Shown here: positions 60,573 to 64,000 of the stretch, in pieces | Layout: each line of letters starts with the position of its first letter | How positions within the stretch are numbered: the first letter of the stretch is position 1 | Origin: DAIMFL01 sp964372215 | Lineage (GTDB): Bacteria; Pseudomonadota; Alphaproteobacteria; Dongiales; Dongiaceae | Direction: 5' to 3' | Assembly: GCA_964372215.1 (NCBI GenBank) | Contig: CAYJQC010000017.1 | Span: 1 to 64,000, forward strand | DNA length: 64,000 nucleotides | The notes under the pieces: model-generated | What the model saw: only the letters and a program-made list of their open reading frames with translations | What the model was told of the DNA's origin: nothing | Databases searched by the model: none | Made by a program: the position numbers and the translations under genes

Positions 60573-62993
60573 TCAACCGTGCAGGCCGAGGCGGTCGGCC
60601 GCCTGCCAGATGCGCCATTGGTCGTGCGGCATCTGCAGGTGGGTGACGCCGAGATGGGCGAAGGCGTCGGCCACCGCATTCGAGAAACAGGGCACGCTGC
60701 CGACATTGGGGCTCTCGCCCACGCCCTTGGCGCCGATCGGGTGATGCGGCGAGGGCGTGACAGTGAAGTCGGTCTCCCACACCGGGGTCTCGACCGCGGT
60801 CGGCAGGAAGAAATCCATCAGCGTGGCGGTCACCACGTTGCCATCCGCGTCGTAACGGATTTCCTGCCCCATGGCGATGGCGAAGCCCTCGGTCAAACCG
60901 CCATGGACCTGGCCCTCGATGATCATCGGGTTGATCCGCGTGCCGCAATCGTCGAGCGCATAGAAGCGCCTGATCTTGGCCTCGCCGGTATCGACGTCGA
61001 GATCCATGACGCAGACATAGGCGCCGAACGGAAAGGTCATGTTGGGCGGATCGTAGTAGTCCACCGCCTCCAGCCCCGGCTCCATGCCCTCGGGCAGGTT
61101 GTTGTAGGCGGCCCAGGCGATCTCCTTCATGGTCTTGGTCTTTTCGGGCAGGCCCTTGACCTGGAACCGATCGACGTCGAATTCGAGGTCGCCTTCGGCA
61201 ACCTCGAGGAGATGGGCGGCGATCTTCTGCGCCTTGGCGCGGATCTTGCGGCCGGCGCGCGCCGCCGCCGCGCCGGCGACGGGCGTCGAGCGCGAGCCGT
61301 AGGTGCCGAGGCCGTAGGGCGCGGTGTCGGTGTCGCCCTCCTCGATCGAGATCATGCTGGCCGGCAGGCCGATCTCGGTCGCCAGGATCTGGGCATAGGT
61401 GGTCTCGTGGCCCTGACCCTGGGACTTGGTGCCGAGCCGCGCCACCGCGGCGCCGGTCGGGTGAATGCGGATCTCGCAGGAATCGAACATGCCGATCCCC
61501 AGGATGTCGCAATTGCGGGTCGGCCCGGCGCCGACGATCTCGGTGAAGAAGGAGACCCCGATGCCCATGAGCTCGCGGGTCTCGCCGCGCTCGAATGCCT
61601 TGCGCTTCTCCGCCTGCTCGCGCCTGAGCGCGTCGTAGCCGACGGTTTCCAGCGCCTTCTTCATGGCGGTCGGGTAGTTGCCGGAATCGTATTCCCAGCC
61701 GAGCGCCGACTGGTAGGGGAACTGCGCCGGCTGGATGAAGTTCTTCGAGCGGATCTCCGCCGGGTCCATGTTCAGCTTGCGGGCCAGCACGTCGACGATG
61801 CGCTCGATCATGTAGGCCGCTTCGGTGACCCGGAACGAGCAGCGATAGGCCACGCCGCCGGGCGCCTTGTTGGTGTACACGCCGTCCACGGCGACATGCG
61901 CGGTCGGGATGTCGTAGGACCCGGTGCAGATGTGGAAGAACCCGGCCGGGAACTTGGTCGGGTCGGCGCAGGAATCGAAGGCGCCATGGTCGGCGATCAC
62001 ATGGGCGCGCAGGCCCAGGATCTTGCCGTCCTGGGTCGCCGCTAGCTCGGCGGTCATGTGGTAGTCGCGGGCAAAGGCGGTGGTCGACAGGTTCTCGATG
62101 CGATCCTCGACCCACTTGATCGGCACGCCCAGCACGATCGAGGCGACGATGGTGCAGACATATCCGGGATAGACCCCGACCTTGCCGCCGAAGCCGCCGC
62201 CGATGTCGGGCGAGATCACTCGCACCTTGTGCTCCGGGATGCCGGAGAGCAGCGCCACCACCGTGCGCACCACATGCGGCGCCTGGAAGGTGCCCCAGAT
62301 GGTGATCTGACCGTTGATCTTGTCCATCGAGGCGACGCAGGCCGCGGTTTCCAGCGGGCAGGGATGCACCCGCTGATAGGCGATGAACTCCTTCACCTTG
62401 ACCGGCGCGCCGGCGAACACCTTGTCGGTCTCGTCCTTGGCACCGGCCTCCCAGCGGAAGATGTGGTTGTGGTGCCGGCGCTCGCCGTGGGCGCCGGTCT
62501 TCTTGTCCTTGATGTCCTCGCGCAGCAGCGGCGCGTCGGGGTCGAGCGCCTTCAGCGGATCGACCAGCGGCGGCAGCGGCTCGTACTCGACCTCCACCAG
62601 GTCCACCGCGTCGGCGGCGATGTAGCGGTCCTCGGCGATGACGAACGCCACTTCCTGGTTCTGGAACAGCACCTTTTCGTCGGCCAGCACCGCCTGGACG
62701 TCGCCGGCGAGGGTCGGCATCCAGTGCAGCTTGACCGGCTTCAGGTCGTTGGCGGTCAGCACCGCCTTGACGCCGGGCAGCGCCAGCGCCTTGGAGGCGT
62801 CGATCTTCTTGATCCGGGCGTGGGCGTGGGGCGAGCGGACGATGTCGCCGAACAGCATGCCCGGCAGCTTCAGGTCGTCGCAGTAATTGCCCTTGCCCTG
62901 GATGAAACGTGTGTCTTCTGCGCGGCGGCGCGAGCAGCCGACGCCTTCGAGGCCGGCCTCGCGGTCCTGCTTGCTGGGGGTCAGGTCGTTCAT
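60573..62993 (-). CDS. coxL: Aerobic carbon monoxide dehydrogenase large subunit, form I
   Basis: An 806-residue molybdopterin subunit. The form I active-site signature AYRCSFR is present (Cys385, the ligand of the Mo-S-Cu centre, corresponds to Cys388 in Oligotropha). Glu near the C-terminus (GAKGVGESPNVGSV) is the active-site acid. It oxidises CO to CO2 and feeds electrons through CoxS and CoxM to the respiratory chain. Start at 62993 gives the standard length and N-terminus (GVGCSRRRAEDTRFIQGKG). Overlaps coxS by ATGA. Confidence 0.95.
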   Translation of the reverse strand: MNDLTPSKQDREAGLEGVGCSRRRAEDTRFIQGKGNYCDDLKLPGMLFGDIVRSPHAHARIKKIDASKALALPGVKAVLTANDLKPVKLHWMPTLAGDVQAVLADEKVLFQNQEVAFVIAEDRYIAADAVDLVEVEYEPLPPLVDPLKALDPDAPLLREDIKDKKTGAHGERRHHNHIFRWEAGAKDETDKVFAGAPVKVKEFIAYQRVHPCPLETAACVASMDKINGQITIWGTFQAPHVVRTVVALLSGIPEHKVRVISPDIGGGFGGKVGVYPGYVCTIVASIVLGVPIKWVEDRIENLSTTAFARDYHMTAELAATQDGKILGLRAHVIADHGAFDSCADPTKFPAGFFHICTGSYDIPTAHVAVDGVYTNKAPGGVAYRCSFRVTEAAYMIERIVDVLARKLNMDPAEIRSKNFIQPAQFPYQSALGWEYDSGNYPTAMKKALETVGYDALRREQAEKRKAFERGETRELMGIGVSFFTEIVGAGPTRNCDILGIGMFDSCEIRIHPTGAAVARLGTKSQGQGHETTYAQILATEIGLPASMISIEEGDTDTAPYGLGTYGSRSTPVAGAAAARAGRKIRAKAQKIAAHLLEVAEGDLEFDVDRFQVKGLPEKTKTMKEIAWAAYNNLPEGMEPGLEAVDYYDPPNMTFPFGAYVCVMDLDVDTGEAKIRRFYALDDCGTRINPMIIEGQVHGGLTEGFAIAMGQEIRYDADGNVVTATLMDFFLPTAVETPVWETDFTVTPSPHHPIGAKGVGESPNVGSVPCFSNAVADAFAHLGVTHLQMPHDQWRIWQAADRLGLHG

Positions 62994-63490
62994 TCCGCTG
63001 CCTCCTTGACGCCGCGGCCGGCCAGCTTGTCGGCGGCGTGGTGGATCGCCTTGACGATGTTCTGGTAGCCGGTGCAGCGGCACAGATTGCCGGAGATGCC
63101 CCAGCGGATCTCCTCGTCGCTCGGGTTCGGATTCTCCTGCAGCAGCCGGTAGGCACGGGTGATCATGCCCGGGGTGCAAAAGCCGCATTGCAGGCCGTGC
63201 ATCTCGCGGAAGCCTTCCTGCAGTGCGTGCAGCGTGCCGTCGGCGTTGGCGATGCCTTCGATGGTGACGATCTTGCCGCCGTCGGCCTGGACCGCGAACA
63301 CGGTGCAGGACTTGACCGAGCGACCGTCGAGATCGACGGTGCAGGCACCGCAATGGGTGGTCTCGCAGCCGATATGCGGGCCGGTGATGCCAAGCTGCTC
63401 GCGCAGCACGTGGATCAGCAGGGTGCGATCCTCGACCTCGACCGAGGCGGCGCGCCCGTTGACCGTCAGCGCGACGGTTCTGTTCGCCAT
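62990..63490 (-). CDS. coxS: Carbon monoxide dehydrogenase small (2Fe-2S) subunit
   Basis: A 166-residue protein with two 2Fe-2S clusters: the plant-ferredoxin type (GCETTHCGACTV ... SCTVFAVQ) and the second (CGFCTPGMI ... CRCTGYQNIV). Start at 63490 with AGGAACCGG upstream. It lies between coxM and coxL, the order typical of form I operons. Confidence 0.94.
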   Translation of the reverse strand: MANRTVALTVNGRAASVEVEDRTLLIHVLREQLGITGPHIGCETTHCGACTVDLDGRSVKSCTVFAVQADGGKIVTIEGIANADGTLHALQEGFREMHGLQCGFCTPGMITRAYRLLQENPNPSDEEIRWGISGNLCRCTGYQNIVKAIHHAADKLAGRGVKEAAE

Positions 63491-63507
63491 GTCCGGTTCC
63501 TCCCCGA

Positions 63508-64000
63508 TCAGGCGCCGGTCGCGCGCGACTTGGCGCGGGCGATGGCGCGGGCCAGCATGATGCCGGCGGCGTAGACGCGATACTCGACCGGGCCGCGGGC
63601 ATCCGCGGCCGGCCGGGTCATGGCCTTGGCGAGATCGACGGCCTTCTTCACCGCCGCGTCGTCGAGCGCGGTCCCGACCAATGCCTTGGCCGCGGCCTCG
63701 GCGAAGAGCGGGGTGTCGCCGACATTGGTGAGGGCGATCGCGGCGCTGGCGCATTTCCCGCCCGCCAGGGTGAGGATGACCGCGGCGGCCGCGGTCGCGT
63801 AGTCGCCGACCTTGCGCTTGAGCTTGGTGTAGGCGTGGCCATGACCCGCCGGCGGCTTGGGGATGCGAATCTCGGTCAGCAGTTCGCCGGTTTCGGCGGC
63901 GGTAGAGTAGGGCCCTTCGTAGTAGTCGCGGGCCGCCACCCGGCGGCTGCCGCCGGCGCGGGCCAGCACATAGCTGGCGCCGAGGCACTGCATCACCGCC
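63508..64000 (-). CDS. coxM: Carbon monoxide dehydrogenase medium (FAD) subunit, C-terminal part
   Basis: The last 164 codons of the FAD subunit; the 5' end is outside the window. Visible are the middle (GASYVLARAGGSRRVAARDYY, EGPYSTAAETGELLTEI) and the C-terminal CO_deh_flav_C domain (GHAYTKLKRKVGDYATAAAAV, ALTNVGDTPLFAEAA). Precedes coxS by 17 bp. Upstream regulators or transport genes of the operon, if any, cannot be seen. Confidence 0.92.
   Translation of the reverse strand, partial: AVMQCLGASYVLARAGGSRRVAARDYYEGPYSTAAETGELLTEIRIPKPPAGHGHAYTKLKRKVGDYATAAAAVILTLAGGKCASAAIALTNVGDTPLFAEAAAKALVGTALDDAAVKKAVDLAKAMTRPAADARGPVEYRVYAAGIMLARAIARAKSRATGA

Noticed and set aside
60501..62045. A 514-codon plus-strand frame opposite coxL
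   Set aside because: coxL is unambiguous and full length; the antisense frame has no recognisable domain.

Overview
The window is GC-rich, tightly packed chromosomal DNA with many 4-nt ATGA/GTGA gene overlaps. It looks like an alphaproteobacterium, possibly a Rhodospirillales-type free-living soil or marine organism. The reasons are the gene content (PreTA/hydantoinase pyrimidine catabolism, RutR-type TetR regulators, form I CO dehydrogenase, formate dehydrogenase with DUF3305/DUF3306, a DmdA-like protein) and the intergenic palindromes of the kind scattered through alphaproteobacterial genomes. No rRNA, tRNA, CRISPR array, phage or insertion sequence was seen. Two stretches look like assembly artefacts: bases 1-61, and a G-run with ten Ns at about 16,990-17,130. 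Linkage across the second is scaffolded, not contiguous.

Layout. 1-4.1 kb: the 3' end of a PotA-like ATPase, two PotB/PotC-like permeases and a gamma-glutamyltransferase, followed by an MlrC-type M81 peptidase (4.2-5.7 kb) and a secreted protein of unknown function (5.7-7.3 kb). 7.4-18.6 kb: reductive pyrimidine catabolism. It holds preT-preA, two tandem RutR-like TetR regulators, beta-ureidopropionase, an ABC importer with an NMT1/THI5-type binding protein, and dihydropyrimidinase. It starts just after a rho-independent terminator. Two palindromes resembling the RutR operator lie in its promoters.

18.7-35.9 kb: a candidate N-heterocycle (nicotinate-like) catabolic region. An enamidase is on the + strand. 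A seven-gene minus-strand operon encodes a FAD subunit, a fused 2Fe-2S/molybdopterin hydroxylase, a 6-hydroxynicotinate reductase homologue, a UPF0280 (ApbE-like) protein, two tandem AA_synth (DUF1185) proteins and a MarR regulator. Next to it are a divergent multi-pass membrane protein, a complete branched-chain-type ABC importer and a nicotinamidase. This is the most interesting part of the window: several proteins of unknown function are locked into one translationally coupled operon with known ring-reducing and ring-opening enzymes.

36.0-48.0 kb: a formate dehydrogenase region. It includes a multi-cluster ferredoxin, periplasmic Cu/Zn SOD, DUF3305, DUF3306, a TorD-like chaperone, a 67-aa Tat protein, catalytic, Fe-S and cytochrome b subunits, a small lipoprotein, a PepSY-like protein, a seven-bladed WD40 protein fused to cytochrome c, and a 42-aa membrane peptide. 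48.3-57.6 kb: a mixed accessory stretch with a sulfotransferase, a DUF6352-like protein, a DmdA/GcvT-fold protein, the tetronate genes denD-otnI, a FAD oxidoreductase, and a LysR regulator divergent from a three-gene cluster (AhpD-like, DUF1348, PNPOx-like). 57.6-64.0 kb: a minus-strand form I aerobic CO dehydrogenase operon coxM-S-L-D-E-F, with coxM running off the right edge.

The genes suggest an organism that scavenges reduced nitrogen and carbon from pyrimidines, N-heterocycles and peptides, and that supplements respiration with formate and CO.
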